Assembly (NCBI GenBank): GCA_947632525.1 | Contig: CANRPQ010000078.1 | Location: 1 to 5,564, forward strand | Direction: 5' to 3' | DNA length: 5,564 bases | DNA from: an uncultured Clostridia bacterium | GTDB lineage: Bacteria > Bacillota > Clostridia > TANB77 > CAG-508 | Shown here: positions 5,343 through 5,564 of the stretch, piece after piece | How positions within the stretch are numbered: the first letter of the stretch is position 1 | How the letters are laid out: each line of letters begins with the position of its first letter | Position numbers and translations under genes: made by a program | Notes under the pieces: model-generated | Told to the model about the DNA's origin: nothing | Database searches by the model: none | Seen by the model: only the letters and a program-made list of their open reading frames with translations

Positions 5343-5363
5343 TTTTAAAACTGATAAATTCCC
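5343..5363 (-). repeat. right terminal inverted repeat of IS
   Basis: Read inward on the minus strand it is GGGAATTTATCAGTTTT then AAAA, the mirror of the left end apart from the two outermost bases and one T. Confidence 0.85.
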
Positions 5364-5379
5364 GCTTAAGACAATATTG

Positions 5380-5408
5380 ATTATAACTTGTTTTTGAAAT
5401 AATTTCAA
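5380..5408 (-). promoter_or_regulatory. orphan duplicate of tRNA-Leu promoter facing transposase
   Basis: TTGAAA (5403-5408) and TATAAT (5380-5385), 17 bp apart on the minus strand, duplicate the tRNA-Leu promoter. Transcripts would start near 5373, enter the right IS end and run in the sense direction of the transposase unless stopped by the hairpin at 5302-5327. Confidence 0.7.
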
Positions 5409-5441
5409 TACTTTTTTTTAATTATTTTTAACTTGTATCTG

Positions 5442-5471
5442 TTGACATACTAAAATATCGTGTGTTATAAT
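5442..5471 (+). promoter_or_regulatory. promoter of tRNA-Ser
   Basis: A perfect TTGACA (5442-5447) and an extended TGT-TATAAT (-10 at 5466-5471) are separated by 18 bp. The tRNA begins 20 bp after the -10, so the leader is only about 14 nt. This is a near-consensus promoter, as expected for a tRNA. Confidence 0.85.
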
Positions 5472-5491
5472 CAATTTGTCCGTTGAAAAAT

Positions 5492-5564
5492 GGAGGAATA
5501 CCCAAGTCTGGTTGAAGGGACCGGTCTTGAAAACCGGAAGGTCGGGTAACCGGCGCAGGGGTTC
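5492..5564 (+). tRNA. tRNA-Ser(UGA), 3' end cut by window edge
   Basis: It starts GGAGGAA (acceptor strand), then a D arm CCC...GGG and an anticodon arm CCGGT-CTTGAAA-ACCGG with anticodon UGA at 5528-5530. A long variable arm (GGTCGGGTAACCGGC) is typical of serine tRNAs. The T arm opens AGGGGTTC and is cut at the window end, so the rest of the T arm, the 3' acceptor strand and CCA are not visible. It reads UCA and related serine codons. Confidence 0.93.

Larger units (their letters stand above)
3404..5363 (-). mobile_element. complete IS1634-family insertion sequence, 1960 bp
   Basis: The element is bounded by inverted repeats (3404-3425 and 5343-5363) and a 108/109-bp direct duplication. 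It carries one intact DDE transposase gene on the minus strand, its own promoter, and hairpins near both ends. Size fits the family (about 1.5-2 kb). Ends were set where the flanking duplication stops matching, and they coincide with the inverted-repeat termini. The intact frame and the single-base difference between duplications suggest a recent, possibly still active insertion. It lies in the shared promoter region of two divergent tRNA genes. Confidence 0.92.
5364..5472. repeat. right copy of target-site duplication, 109 bp
   Basis: This is a direct repeat of 3296-3403 with one extra T in the T-run near 5412-5419. It starts right after the IS and carries both tRNA promoters; here the plus-strand one leads into tRNA-Ser, and the minus-strand one points into the IS. 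Confidence 0.88.

Noticed and set aside
3296..5472. The 108-bp repeat pair as a CRISPR or satellite array
   Set aside because: There are only two copies, each directly abutting an IS inverted-repeat end, which is explained by target-site duplication.

Overview
This is AT-rich DNA from a low-GC Gram-positive bacterium, probably Bacilli on the Mollicutes/Erysipelotrichia side. The signs are strong Shine-Dalgarno sites, sigma-A-type promoters (often extended -10), a small S1-domain protein of the GSP13/YugI/CvfD type, a tRNA with encoded CCA, and an IS1634-family transposase. The Trp codons I checked are TGG, and TGA can end the 2157-3044 gene, so the standard bacterial code fits better than the mycoplasma code. 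No species can be named from this window.

Left part (1-1731). A minus-strand gene of 284 codons resembles a degenerate transglutaminase-like protein (102-956). It is divergent from the S1-domain RNA-binding protein gene (1067-1441). That gene converges, across a probably bidirectional terminator, on a small 84-codon orphan gene (1477-1731, minus).

Middle part (1732-3280). A tRNA-Leu(UAA) gene lies on the minus strand at 3192-3280. The last 14 nt of this tRNA plus its downstream flank recur as a direct repeat about 1.36 kb away, at 1818-1845. This is the usual footprint of site-specific integration into a tRNA 3' end. The segment between the copies holds one unrecognised 295-codon gene with its own promoter and terminator, plus decayed-looking DNA, and no integrase. 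It may be a shrunken island remnant.

Right part (3281-5564). tRNA-Leu and a tRNA-Ser(UGA) gene, which is cut off by the window edge, were originally divergent and shared a compact two-way promoter region. A complete 1960-bp IS1634-family element (3404-5363) has inserted there. It is flanked by a 108/109-bp direct repeat that differs by a single T. Long, variable target duplications are a known trait of this family. Here the duplication copied the whole divergent promoter block, so each tRNA appears to keep an intact promoter, while two spare promoters point into the IS. Hairpins at both IS ends look placed to stop this read-in. This arrangement is the most interesting thing in the window. I see no CRISPR array, defence system or other clearly novel multi-gene system.
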